A DNA stretch of 10,736 nt. Origin: Alphaproteobacteria bacterium (GTDB lineage Bacteria > Pseudomonadota > Alphaproteobacteria > Sphingomonadales > Sphingomonadaceae). Both the position numbers and the translations under genes were made by a program. The stretch covers positions 1-10,736 of the forward strand of contig JAGWQR010000094.1 of NCBI GenBank assembly GCA_028869975.1, in the 5' to 3' direction. The notes under the pieces are model-generated. The model did no database searches. It had not been told where the DNA came from and saw only the letters and a program-made list of their open reading frames with translations. Shown piece by piece: positions 1 through 7,197 of this stretch (positions are counted from its first letter, which is position 1; each line of letters starts with the position of its first letter).

Positions 1-90
1 CATGCCCATGCCGGCCTGCGCAAAGTGGTTGAAACGCCGGGCGCGGTTGCGGGCGGGATTATCGGCTGCTGGGCCGCAAAACAGGACTGA
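1..90 (+). CDS. C-terminal end of probable NlpC/P60-type phage/GTA cell-wall peptidase (partial)
   Basis: An open frame enters from the left edge and gives the last 29 residues of a protein, ending AGGIIGCWAAKQD before a TGA at 88-90. No catalytic residue lies in the window, so the function is inferred from position. In gene transfer agents and related siphophage-like tail modules of alphaproteobacteria, the gene just before the large baseplate/fiber protein is an NlpC/P60 peptidase that opens the cell wall during delivery. The next start codon lies only 5 bases after this stop, and its probable ribosome binding site (CAGGA, 81-85) is inside this gene, so the two are probably translationally coupled. 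The C-terminal fragment as such is certain; its identity is moderately likely. Confidence 0.5.
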   Translation, partial: HAHAGLRKVVETPGAVAGGIIGCWAAKQD

Positions 91-95
91 TCATC

Positions 96-2285
96 ATGGC
101 AACACTTGTTTTGACTGCGCTCGGCACCGCACTCGGCGGCCCCGTTGGCGGTGCGATCGGCGCGATTATCGGCCAGCAGATCGACCAGTCGATCTTCGGC
201 ACCAACACCCAAGGCCCGCGCCTGACTGATCTATCGGTGCAGACCGCGAGCTATGGCACCAAAATTCCGCGCCTTTATGGGGCATATCGCACCTCTGGCA
301 CGGTGATCTGGGCCACCGACCTGAAAGAGGCATCGTCCACCTCTGGCCCCAAGGGAAGCTCGACGACGACCTATACCTATAGCGCCTCGTTCGCGGTGCA
401 GCTTTCGGCGCGCCCGATCCATGCGATTGGCCGCATCTGGGCGGATGGCAATCTGCTGCGCGGCGCGGCGGGCGACTGGAAAGAGCAGCTCACCAGTTTC
501 ACGCTCTACACCGGAAGCGAAACACAAACCGCCGACCCGTTCATGGCTTCAGCGCAAGGGGCTGCAAAGACACCGGCTTATCGCGGTGCAGCCTATTGCG
601 TGTTCGAGGATTTGCAACTCATTGATTTCGGCAATCGCATTCCATCGCTGTCATTTGAAGTGTTCGCCGATGGCGGCCCGGTAACATTACAGGCGATGGT
701 GAGCGACATGGCCGGGCCGGATGCGGCGCTCAATACCTTGGCACCTGCGTCATTCGCAGGCTTCTCGGCGGAAGAGGCAAGCATTGGTGATGCGATCACA
801 ACATTGACCAATGCGGTGCCACTGCGGGTCTGGGATGATGGCGTAACGCTGCAAATGGCGCAGGCTGTGCTGACCACAACCAGCGTTGCGGACAATGACC
901 TTGGCACTACCGCCGACAAGGCCAAACCGGTCAAGCTCGCGGTCACGCGCAAATCCGCCTCAACGATACCGCAATCGCTTTGGATAGCATATTATGATTC
1001 AGCACGCGATTATCAGAAGAACACCCAGACCGCGCGGCGCGTGGCAGGCGCGCGTAAAGGCCAGTCGCTCAACCTGCCCGCCACGCTCGATGCCGCAACC
1101 GCCAAGACCATTGCCGAAACCAAGCTCTCGACGATATGGGCAGAACGTGCCACCGCCAGGCTCGCGCTGCCCTGGCGCTATCTCGCGCTTGAGCCGGGTC
1201 AGACACTCCTGGTGCCGGGGAGCACCGACGACTGGCGTATATCGGCCATTACCTTCAACAAGATGGTGCTCGAGGTGGATCTGACCCGGCAACTCCCGGC
1301 CTCTAGCTTGAGTTACTCCGCCAGTGCCGGACAGGTGGTGACACAATTTGATGCGCCCGCCGGGCCGACGGCCCTCGATCTGCTCGATCTGCCCCTGCTG
1401 ACCGATGGCGTGGCGAGCGCGCCTTTCGTAGCAGCGGCTGCGGCGGGTGCCTCCGTTGGATGGAGCGGGGTTGCCCTCAGTATCAGCACCGATGGCGGCG
1501 CAAGTTTCACCAATGCCGGGACGATCGGCGCAGCGTCGGTGCTGGGCGTGGCAAACAGCGCACTCCCCACCTCAAGCGCCTATCTGATCGACACGCAGAA
1601 CAGCGTCACCGTGCAACTGCTCAACACGCAGATGCTTCTCACCGATGCAAGCGACACACTGCTGCTCGGCGGCGCGAATGCAGCGATGCTGGGAAATGAG
1701 CTGATTCAGTTTGGCAGTGCGCAGCCGCTTGGGGGCGGGCTGTGGCAGTTGTCACGACTGCTGCGCGGGCGCCGGGGAACCGAATTTGCGATCAGCAGCC
1801 ATATGGTCGGTGATAATTTTGCGCTGCTCAATCCGGCGAGCATGGTGCAACTCCCCGTGCCGCTTGGTACGGCTGACCTCAAGGTCACCGCACAGGGAAT
1901 CGGCGATGGCCCATCGCCGCCGCTGGTTGATCTGCCCAATCCGGGGATTGCACTGCGCCCCTTGTCGCCAGTGTATCTGATAGCCGCACGCCAGCCCAAT
2001 GGCGACGTGATCTTCAACTGGATCCGCCGCAGCCGCAATGGCTGGAACTGGCTTGATGGCGTGGATGCACCGCTTGGTGAAGAGAGCGAGGCTTATGCAC
2101 TCACGCTTTCCCCTTCAGGCGGGAGCCCGCGCACCGCCACCGCCAACAGTCCTGCCTATACCTACACGGCAGCGCAATATGCCGCCGATAAGGCAGCGGG
2201 GGCCACGACTATGACGATCAGCGTCGCTCAGACCGGCACCTATGCCACTTCACTCCCCACCAGCCTGACCCTGCCTCTTACTTAA
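96..2285 (+). CDS. Phage/GTA-like baseplate or tail-tip (host specificity) protein, 729 aa
   Basis: This is a large structural protein of a tail tip or baseplate, expected to sit in the tail and contact the fibers or the cell surface. Residues 1-35 hold a glycine-rich hydrophobic stretch (GGPVGGAIGAIIGQQ), common at the N-terminus of such proteins. Residues about 75-200 look like a conserved tail-hub segment (IWADGNLL, AYRGAAYCVFEDL, FGNRIPSL). Residues about 210-410 fit a Phage-tail_3 type region. RGRRGTE (557-563) is a recurrent motif of GTA megatron-type C-terminal domains. Residues from about 618 to the end look like a fibronectin-type III-like beta domain. At 729 residues it is much shorter than the Rhodobacter capsulatus GTA g15 protein (about 1300 residues as I recall), and I see no segment that would be its TIM-barrel hydrolase domain. 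The start at 96 is supported by the CAGGA site and the tight spacing. It could belong to a domesticated GTA or to a prophage remnant. Confidence 0.85.
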   Translation: MATLVLTALGTALGGPVGGAIGAIIGQQIDQSIFGTNTQGPRLTDLSVQTASYGTKIPRLYGAYRTSGTVIWATDLKEASSTSGPKGSSTTTYTYSASFAVQLSARPIHAIGRIWADGNLLRGAAGDWKEQLTSFTLYTGSETQTADPFMASAQGAAKTPAYRGAAYCVFEDLQLIDFGNRIPSLSFEVFADGGPVTLQAMVSDMAGPDAALNTLAPASFAGFSAEEASIGDAITTLTNAVPLRVWDDGVTLQMAQAVLTTTSVADNDLGTTADKAKPVKLAVTRKSASTIPQSLWIAYYDSARDYQKNTQTARRVAGARKGQSLNLPATLDAATAKTIAETKLSTIWAERATARLALPWRYLALEPGQTLLVPGSTDDWRISAITFNKMVLEVDLTRQLPASSLSYSASAGQVVTQFDAPAGPTALDLLDLPLLTDGVASAPFVAAAAAGASVGWSGVALSISTDGGASFTNAGTIGAASVLGVANSALPTSSAYLIDTQNSVTVQLLNTQMLLTDASDTLLLGGANAAMLGNELIQFGSAQPLGGGLWQLSRLLRGRRGTEFAISSHMVGDNFALLNPASMVQLPVPLGTADLKVTAQGIGDGPSPPLVDLPNPGIALRPLSPVYLIAARQPNGDVIFNWIRRSRNGWNWLDGVDAPLGEESEAYALTLSPSGGSPRTATANSPAYTYTAAQYAADKAAGATTMTISVAQTGTYATSLPTSLTLPLT

Positions 2286-2295
2286 GGAGACCGCC

Positions 2296-2799
2296 ATGTC
2301 CTCAACCACCGATCGCCTTGCGCTGCCCCTGCTCGCCTCGGGGCAAGCGCAGAAGGAGTTTACCCACAATGCTGCGCTCGCGCTCGCCGACATGCTCATA
2401 ATGCCAACCGTGCAGGCAGTGGCACTCACAACGCCACCCGCCGCGCCGGTCGTCGGTCAATGCTGGATCATCGGCACAGGCGCCACCGGGGTATGGGCCG
2501 GGCATGACAATACGCTCGCCTGTTTTACCGCTGGCGGCTGGCTGTTTGTGCCGCCACAGGACGGGATGCAGGTGTGGAGCCTCGCCGATCATGTCATGGT
2601 ATTGCACAATAATGGGGTCTGGACCATCGGAACACTGTATGCCAAATCACTGGACGTTGCCGGGATTCAGGTTGTCGGCGCGCAACAACTAACCATAGCA
2701 TCACCAACCGGCGGCACCGTGATCGACGACGTTGCGCGTACCGCCATAAGCGCTATTCTAGCTGCCCTCAAGACACATGGCCTCATCGCCGCTGCATGA
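2296..2799 (+). CDS. DUF2793 domain-containing protein
   Basis: A 167-residue protein with the recognisable DUF2793 N-terminal pattern: LPLLASGQAQKEFTHN at 9-24, then a proline-rich turn and aromatic strands (QCWIIG, GVWAGHDN, GGWLFVPP, GMQVWSL) up to about residue 100. The function is unknown. The domain is repeatedly found at the end of tail-gene clusters in alphaproteobacteria, so a tail-accessory or fiber-associated role is inferred. No signal peptide or membrane segment is visible. The start is decided by AAGGAG at 2284-2289, which overlaps the stop of the upstream tail gene (2283-2285) and lies 6 bases before the ATG, so it is the last gene of the tail operon. After about residue 110 the sequence is alanine/valine/threonine-rich and may form a short beta or coiled C-terminal region. 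No convincing hairpin terminator follows. Confidence 0.8.
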   Translation: MSSTTDRLALPLLASGQAQKEFTHNAALALADMLIMPTVQAVALTTPPAAPVVGQCWIIGTGATGVWAGHDNTLACFTAGGWLFVPPQDGMQVWSLADHVMVLHNNGVWTIGTLYAKSLDVAGIQVVGAQQLTIASPTGGTVIDDVARTAISAILAALKTHGLIAAA

Positions 2800-2884
2800 T
2801 ACTGATAACGATTGCATGTGAAACTTTTGCGGACAGAGTTGTAAATTTGTGACACTTCTGCAACAGTTTGTTACCGAAGTATCC

Positions 2885-2913
2885 TTGCCCTTCAAAACGT
2901 ATTGCACTATGCT
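2885..2913 (+). promoter_or_regulatory. Candidate sigma-70 type promoter of the OmpA-family gene
   Basis: TTGCCC (2885-2890) and TATGCT (2908-2913) are separated by exactly 17 bases. Each box matches the consensus at 4 of 6 positions and includes its most conserved bases. Transcription would start near 2920, giving a leader of about 40 bases before the ATG at 2960. An imperfect inverted repeat (GACACTTC at 2851-2858 and GAAGTATC at 2876-2883, 7 of 8 pairs) lies immediately upstream and could be an operator. The same TTGCCC box recurs in the candidate purC promoter. Confidence 0.5.
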
Positions 2914-2959
2914 CCCTGGGCTTCTCCCGAGCATAAACTCGAAAATGAAGGGATTATTC

Positions 2960-4099
2960 ATGCGTAAACTAGCACTTGCTCTGGTGCTTGCGTCGTCAGC
3001 TCTCGCAGCACCGGCGCTTGCCCGTGACAAATCATGGTATGTTGGTGTCGATGCCGGCCCCATGATAGCTGAAAATCAGGATGAGAACATCAATTCCGGT
3101 AAGGGTGATTTCAATATCCACTACAGGACTGGAGCTGATATCGACGGTGTTATTGGCTATGACTTCGGCCATTTTCGCCTTGAAGGTGAAGTTGGCTACA
3201 AGCGGGTTGTCGTTAAATCCGTCACGTCGAACATACCGGTTCCCTATGCGAGCCAGGGCGGCGCTTTCGCAGGCGGCGCGGATCCTGCCGGAACCTACAA
3301 CAACTATGGTGGCAACACGAATGCACTGAGTTTCATGCTCAATGGTCTGCTCGATTTCGGGCCGGATGATGGTCTGCAAGGCTTTGTGGGTGGCGGCGTC
3401 GGTGAGGCACGTGTCAACAGCGTCTTGTCTCCAAACGTGTATGGTGCCCTCATCAATGACTCGGATTCGAAGTTCGCCTGGCAAGCCATTGCCGGCATCC
3501 GCGCACCGCTCAACAAACATTGGGATGTCGGGCTGAAATACCGCTATTTCAATGTCAGTGGCCTGCATTATATTGCACAGGGTCCGACTCCCGTTGACAC
3601 GAAATTCCACTCGCACAGTCTGATGGGTAGCCTGATCTACAATTTTGGAGGCAAAGAGGCACCACCGCCACCGCCGCCACCGCCGCCTCCACCGCCGCCT
3701 CCACCGCCGCCTCCACCGCCGCCACCGCCGCCTCCGCCTCCGGTGGTGTGCAACCCGGGGCCGTATATCGTGTTCTTCAACTTCGATAAATCGGACATCA
3801 CGGCTGAGGCTGCGACGACTCTCGACACGGCCATCCAGGAATATGGCAAGTGCGGTAACGCCAAGATCATGCTGGCGGGCTATACCGATCTGGCGGGTAC
3901 ACAGAAGTATAACCTTGCGCTCTCTGCGCGCCGGAATACGTCGGTGACCGATTATCTCACTTCGAAGGGTGTCAATGGCGGCGTGATTTCGGCCCAGGCC
4001 TTCGGCAAGACCAATCCGCGCGTGCCGACCGCCGATGGTGTGCATGAATTGCAGAATCGTCGTGTGGAAATCACGTACGGGCCAGGTTCGGGCAACTAA
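2960..4099 (+). CDS. OmpA-family outer membrane protein with polyproline linker
   Basis: A 379-residue envelope protein. Residues 1-21 form a signal peptide ending APALA, with cleavage expected before R22. Residues 22-230 look like an eight-strand outer-membrane beta barrel: alternating aromatic/polar strands beginning SWYVGVDAG and ending SLIYNFG, with a final aromatic/hydrophobic strand typical of BAM substrates. Residues 235-261 are 27 consecutive prolines. Residues 264-373 are an OmpA peptidoglycan-binding domain with FFNFDKSDI, GYTD and NRRVEI. D310 and R325 have the same 15-residue spacing as E. coli OmpA D271 and R286, which contact diaminopimelate. C264 and C298 may form a disulfide. 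The role is to tie the outer membrane to the cell wall. I chose ATG 2960 because AAGGGA (2948-2953) sits 6 bases upstream and the protein then begins directly with the signal peptide. An ATG at 2945 or GTG at 2849 in the same frame would only add unneeded residues. It is transcribed alone, with its own promoter and terminator. Confidence 0.93.
   Translation: MRKLALALVLASSALAAPALARDKSWYVGVDAGPMIAENQDENINSGKGDFNIHYRTGADIDGVIGYDFGHFRLEGEVGYKRVVVKSVTSNIPVPYASQGGAFAGGADPAGTYNNYGGNTNALSFMLNGLLDFGPDDGLQGFVGGGVGEARVNSVLSPNVYGALINDSDSKFAWQAIAGIRAPLNKHWDVGLKYRYFNVSGLHYIAQGPTPVDTKFHSHSLMGSLIYNFGGKEAPPPPPPPPPPPPPPPPPPPPPPPPPPPVVCNPGPYIVFFNFDKSDITAEAATTLDTAIQEYGKCGNAKIMLAGYTDLAGTQKYNLALSARRNTSVTDYLTSKGVNGGVISAQAFGKTNPRVPTADGVHELQNRRVEITYGPGSGN
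3662..3742 (+). repeat. Proline-codon repeat tract (27 consecutive Pro codons)
   Basis: The tract is made of CCG, CCA and CCT codons only. Inside it, a 12-base unit (CCG CCG CCT CCA) is repeated three times in tandem at 3680-3715, with partial or degenerate copies on both sides. It encodes the linker between the barrel and the peptidoglycan-binding domain. Proline linkers are common in sphingomonad and rickettsial OmpA-like proteins, but this one is long and encoded by a near-minisatellite. Loss or gain of a whole 12-base unit keeps the frame and changes linker length by four residues. Confidence 0.9.
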
Positions 4100-4132
4100 A
4101 ACCCGCCCTCACTGGCTGACGCGAATATGTGG

Positions 4133-4167
4133 AAGGGCTGGTCGCAAGACCGGCCCTTTTGCTTTTG
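4133..4167 (+). terminator. Rho-independent terminator of the OmpA-family gene
   Basis: An 11-bp stem (AAGGGCTGGTC at 4133-4143 with GACCGGCCCTT at 4148-4158, one G-U wobble) closes a GCAA tetraloop and runs into TTTT, then GC and another TTTT. It lies 34 bases after the OmpA-family stop codon and ends that transcript before ugd. Confidence 0.88.
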
Positions 4168-4223
4168 TATTAGAGCAACATTGGCACTGGCATTGACGCG
4201 GTGGCCCCGCTATGCAGCCGGTC

Positions 4224-5525
4224 ATGAAGATTACGATGATAGGCACCGGCTATGTCGGTCTGGTTTCGGGCGCGTGTTTCGCGGATTTCGGGCATGATGT
4301 CATTTGCGTTGATCTTGACGCCGGGAAGATCGCGGCACTTGAAAGCGGCATCATGCCGATTTATGAGCCTGGGCTGGAGGCACTGGTTGGTGCCAATGTA
4401 GCTGCGAACCGGCTGCATTTTACGACTGATCTCGCCAAAGGTGTGGCGGATGCCGACGCTATCTTTATCGCGGTGGGCACGCCATCCCGGCGTGGCGATG
4501 GCCATGCCGACCTCTCCTATGTCTATCAGGCGGCGCGCGATATTGCGGGTGCGCTTACCAGATCTGCCGTAGTCGTCAACAAATCGACGGTTCCGGTCGG
4601 CACTGGTGACGAGGTGGAGCGCATCATGCGCGATGTGGCTCCGCAGCTAGATGTGCAGGTCGTTTCCAACCCTGAATTCCTGCGCGAGGGGGCGGCGATC
4701 GGCGATTTCAAACGGCCCGACCGCATCGTCATCGGCAGTGATGATGATGGCGCGCGCAATGTGATGCGCGAGGTTTATCGCCCGCTGTATCTCAACGAAT
4801 CCCCGCTGCTGTTCACCGCGCGGCGCACGGCGGAACTCATCAAATATGCCGCCAATGCATTTCTCGCGACCAAGATCACCTTCATCAACGAAATCGCCGA
4901 TCTGTGCGAGGCGGTGGGGGCCGATGTCCAGCAGGTGGCGCGCGGGATTGGCCTCGACAACCGCATCGGCGGCAAATTCCTCCATGCCGGGCCAGGCTAT
5001 GGCGGCTCATGCTTTCCCAAAGATACGCTGGCCTTGCGCAAGACCGCCGAGGATCATGATGTGCGGTTGCGCATCGTCTCCGCCACTGTGGAAGCCAATG
5101 ACGCGCGCAAGCGCGCGATGGGCCGCAAGATCATCACGGCGATGGGTGGGGATACGCGTGGACGCACGGTCGGGCTGCTTGGCCTTACATTCAAGCCCAA
5201 CACCGATGATATGCGCGACGCCCCCGCGCTCGCTATCGTCCAGACGCTGCTCGATGCCGGTGCAAAGGTGCGTGCCTACGACCCAGAGGGCATGGAGGCA
5301 GCCCGCGCGCTGATGCCCGATATTGAGTATGCGCCTGACCCCTATGCCGTGGCCCAGGGTGCCGACGCACTCGCTATCGTCACCGAATGGGATGCATTCC
5401 GCGCGCTTGACCTCAAACGCATCTCCAAGACACTCTCCACCCCGCTGCTCGTTGACCTGCGCAATATCTACAATGCCGACGACGCCCACCGCGCCGGCCT
5501 CACCTATGTCGCCATAGGGCGGTGA
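4224..5525 (+). CDS. ugd: UDP-glucose 6-dehydrogenase
   Basis: Oxidises UDP-glucose to UDP-glucuronate with two NAD+, in the cytoplasm, feeding capsule, exopolysaccharide or glycolipid synthesis. The 433-residue length is normal for the family. The N-terminal Rossmann fold carries GTGYVG at 7-12, NPEFLREG begins at N149, the conserved lysine in IKYAAN is K207, and the catalytic cysteine is C263 within GYGGSCFPKDT. The C-terminal UDP-binding domain includes GLTFKPNTDDMRDAP. All key residues are present. The start was set at ATG 4224 (MKITMIGTGYVG), the usual family beginning. An in-frame ATG at 4212 would add MQPV, and neither has a strong ribosome binding site. It stands alone: no other sugar-nucleotide or polysaccharide genes are nearby. 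Also called tuaD, udg or rkpK in different bacteria. Confidence 0.95.
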   Translation: MKITMIGTGYVGLVSGACFADFGHDVICVDLDAGKIAALESGIMPIYEPGLEALVGANVAANRLHFTTDLAKGVADADAIFIAVGTPSRRGDGHADLSYVYQAARDIAGALTRSAVVVNKSTVPVGTGDEVERIMRDVAPQLDVQVVSNPEFLREGAAIGDFKRPDRIVIGSDDDGARNVMREVYRPLYLNESPLLFTARRTAELIKYAANAFLATKITFINEIADLCEAVGADVQQVARGIGLDNRIGGKFLHAGPGYGGSCFPKDTLALRKTAEDHDVRLRIVSATVEANDARKRAMGRKIITAMGGDTRGRTVGLLGLTFKPNTDDMRDAPALAIVQTLLDAGAKVRAYDPEGMEAARALMPDIEYAPDPYAVAQGADALAIVTEWDAFRALDLKRISKTLSTPLLVDLRNIYNADDAHRAGLTYVAIGR

Positions 5526-5558
5526 GGTAGACGGCGTAGAAAACTTGTCGCGCACCGC

Positions 5559-5587
5559 TTGAAATTGATTCTGAACAAGCCGATATT
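5559..5587 (+). promoter_or_regulatory. Candidate promoter of the BI-1/YccA gene
   Basis: TTGAAA (5559-5564, 5 of 6 matches) and GATATT (5582-5587, 4 of 6) are spaced by 17 bases in the gap between ugd and the membrane-protein gene. Transcription would start near 5594, about 40 bases before the ATG at 5636. The surrounding sequence is richer in A and T than the flanking genes, as expected for a promoter. Confidence 0.4.
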
Positions 5588-5635
5588 GAGTATATCCATC
5601 GGGATGACCCCGCTGCGGATAAGGAGTTAATCGTC

Positions 5636-6364
5636 ATGGCCAACTGGTCTGATCCCCGCACCACTTTCCGGAACCCCGGCGCAGAGGACGCGCGCGGCAT
5701 TGCCGCCGATGCTGGCCTGCGGTCTTATATGCTCAAAGTTTACAATTACATGATGAGCGGCGTCCTGCTCACAGGCATTGTTGCGATGCTGTTTGTTAAC
5801 AGCCCGGCTTTTCAACCGGTGATGACAAGCGGCCTGCGCTACGTCTTTTTGCTGGCCCCGCTGGCGCTGGTGATGGCGCTCAGCTTTGGCATCAACCGGA
5901 TGCAGGCGAGCACGGCACAGGCGCTGTTCTGGGCCTATGCCGCAATCAACGGCATTGCGCTTTCACCGGTGATTGCCTTTTATACCCACGTGTCGATTGC
6001 TGAAACATTCTTTGCGACAGCGGCGGCGTTCGGCGGATTGAGCCTGTTCGGTTACACCACCAAGCGTGATCTGTCACCAATCGGCACTTTCCTGATCATG
6101 GGCGTGTTCGGCCTGGTTATTGCGATGATTATCAACATGTTCATGCATTCGGGTCCAATGGCGCTAATGATTGATGTTATCGGCATCCTGATTTTTGCGG
6201 GGCTGACCGCCTATGACACGCAGAAGATCAAGAGCATGTATTTCCATGTGGCCGGCAATGGCGAGGCGATGGCGAAAACGGCGGTGATGGGCGCGTTGCA
6301 ACTTTACCTCGATTTCCTCAACATGTTCCTGTTCCTGCTGCGCCTTATGGGTGACCGGCGCTAA
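5636..6364 (+). CDS. Bax inhibitor-1/YccA (TMBIM) family membrane protein
   Basis: A 242-residue inner-membrane protein with seven hydrophobic segments (roughly residues 39-55, 68-84, 96-114, 121-140, 147-169, 175-193 and 216-237) after a hydrophilic cytoplasmic N-terminus of about 35 residues. Family landmarks are GYTTKRDLSPIG (139-150), the TAYDTQKIK motif with D194, and LYLDFLN with D226. D194 and D226 probably correspond to the aspartate pair that gates pH-dependent calcium leak in Bacillus YetJ. In E. coli the relative YccA interacts with and inhibits FtsH. Which role applies here cannot be read from sequence. AAGGAG at 5621-5626 lies 9 bases before the ATG and fixes the start. Its own candidate promoter precedes it. 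Confidence 0.93.
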   Translation: MANWSDPRTTFRNPGAEDARGIAADAGLRSYMLKVYNYMMSGVLLTGIVAMLFVNSPAFQPVMTSGLRYVFLLAPLALVMALSFGINRMQASTAQALFWAYAAINGIALSPVIAFYTHVSIAETFFATAAAFGGLSLFGYTTKRDLSPIGTFLIMGVFGLVIAMIINMFMHSGPMALMIDVIGILIFAGLTAYDTQKIKSMYFHVAGNGEAMAKTAVMGALQLYLDFLNMFLFLLRLMGDRR

Positions 6365-6391
6365 TCAAGGCCGGTCTGCCTTCGCGCAGCA

Positions 6392-6406
6392 TTAAGCACT
6401 AATTTA
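6392..6406. promoter_or_regulatory. Possible CtrA-type binding site (weak)
   Basis: TTAA (6392-6395), seven bases, then TTTA (6403-6406) resembles the alphaproteobacterial CtrA full site TTAA-N7-TTAA with one mismatch. It lies about 85 bases upstream of aqpZ in a T-rich patch. A match this short and imperfect can occur by chance. Confidence 0.2.
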
Positions 6407-6443
6407 CTTTACTTTCAAACGATTGCAGCCCACATTTTAGCGT

Positions 6444-6468
6444 CCCCGGATCGAGCAGACATCCGGGG
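6444..6468 (+). promoter_or_regulatory. Perfect hairpin in the leader of aqpZ
   Basis: CCCCGGAT (6444-6451) and ATCCGGGG (6461-6468) form a perfect 8-bp stem with a 9-base loop. Three further G-C pairs (GCG at 6440-6442 with CGC at 6469-6471) can stack if T6443 is bulged. The 3' side ends about 10 bases before the aqpZ ribosome binding site. No T-run follows on the plus strand, so it is not a standard terminator. It could be a protein-binding operator, an RNA element that limits ribosome access, or an mRNA 3'-end stabiliser for the upstream gene. Confidence 0.4.
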
Positions 6469-6489
6469 CGCAAAAATGGAGAGGGTGTT

Positions 6490-7197
6490 ATGCGTTCATT
6501 GAATCCTTTGGCGGCCGAGTTCATCGGCACCTTCTGGCTGGTGCTGGGCGGCTGCGGCAGCGCGGTGCTAGCCGCAGCATTTCCCGAACATGGTATTCAT
6601 TTTGTTGGGGTCGCGCTCGCCTTCGGGCTGACCGTGCTGACGATGGCCTATGCAGTCGGGCATATTTCTGGCGGGCATTTCAACCCCGCGGTGACATTGG
6701 GCCTGTGGGCCGGGGATCGTTTCCCTGCAAAGGACATTGTCACCTATATCATCGCGCAAGTGCTCGGCGCGTGCTTTGCGGCCGCACTGATCTATCTCAT
6801 CGCCAGCGGCAAGGCGGGCTATGATGGCCACCTCGCCTCGAACGGCATGGCGGCGCTATCCCCCGGCGGCTACAGCTATACGGCGGGTGCCATCACCGAA
6901 ATCGCCGCGACCGCCTTCTTCCTGTTCATCATCATGGGCGCAACCGATGGCCGCGCGCCGGCCGGTTTTGCCCCCATCGCGATCGGGCTGGGGCTGACGC
7001 TGATCCACCTCATCACCATTCCCGTCACCAACACCTCGGTCAATCCCGCGCGCTCAACCGGCCCGGCGCTGATCGAGGCGGCAACCGGCCATCCGGCAGC
7101 GCTGGGTCAGCTCTGGCTGTTCTGGGTGTTCCCGATCATCGGCGGGCTGATCGGTGGCGCCGTCTATAAATGGCTGGGCACCGATCACACGATGTAA
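6490..7197 (+). CDS. aqpZ: Aquaporin Z (water channel)
   Basis: A 235-residue inner-membrane water channel of the MIP family, very close in layout to E. coli AqpZ. Both pore motifs are intact: NPA at 65-67 in GGHFNPAVTLG and NPAR at 185-188 in TSVNPARST. The residues of the water-selective filter are present as F45, H173, T182 and R188, matching F43, H174, T183 and R189 of E. coli, so it should pass water and exclude glycerol. Six membrane helices plus two half-helices fit the hydrophobic pattern. The start at 6490 follows GGAGAGGG (6478-6485). It is separated from the upstream gene by 125 bases containing the hairpin at 6444-6468. Its 3' end overlaps the convergent SDR gene by 13 bases. Confidence 0.96.
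   Translation: MRSLNPLAAEFIGTFWLVLGGCGSAVLAAAFPEHGIHFVGVALAFGLTVLTMAYAVGHISGGHFNPAVTLGLWAGDRFPAKDIVTYIIAQVLGACFAAALIYLIASGKAGYDGHLASNGMAALSPGGYSYTAGAITEIAATAFFLFIIMGATDGRAPAGFAPIAIGLGLTLIHLITIPVTNTSVNPARSTGPALIEAATGHPAALGQLWLFWVFPIIGGLIGGAVYKWLGTDHTM

Noticed and set aside
2793..2818. TGCATG repeated directly 20 bases apart at the end of the DUF2793 gene
   Set aside because: A 6-base match with one copy inside the coding end is expected by chance; no further copies are seen.
2849..2959. GTG-initiated extension of the OmpA-family protein by 37 residues
   Set aside because: It would place the signal peptide inside the protein and overlap the candidate promoter; ATG 2960 has a good ribosome binding site.
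3032..4045. Long 337-codon open frame on the minus strand opposite the OmpA-family gene, rich in Arg and Trp
   Set aside because: It is the antisense of a clearly real gene. Its arginine/tryptophan repeats are only the complement of the proline codons, and it has no recognisable domain.
4182..4197. Sigma-54-like element TGGCAC-N5-TTGAC upstream of ugd
   Set aside because: The -24 box is perfect but the -12 box lacks the essential GC (TTGA instead of TTGC), so it is probably chance.
6367..6382. AAGGC/GCCTT hairpin just after the YccA-family stop as a possible terminator
   Set aside because: Only five pairs and no T-run; too weak to call.
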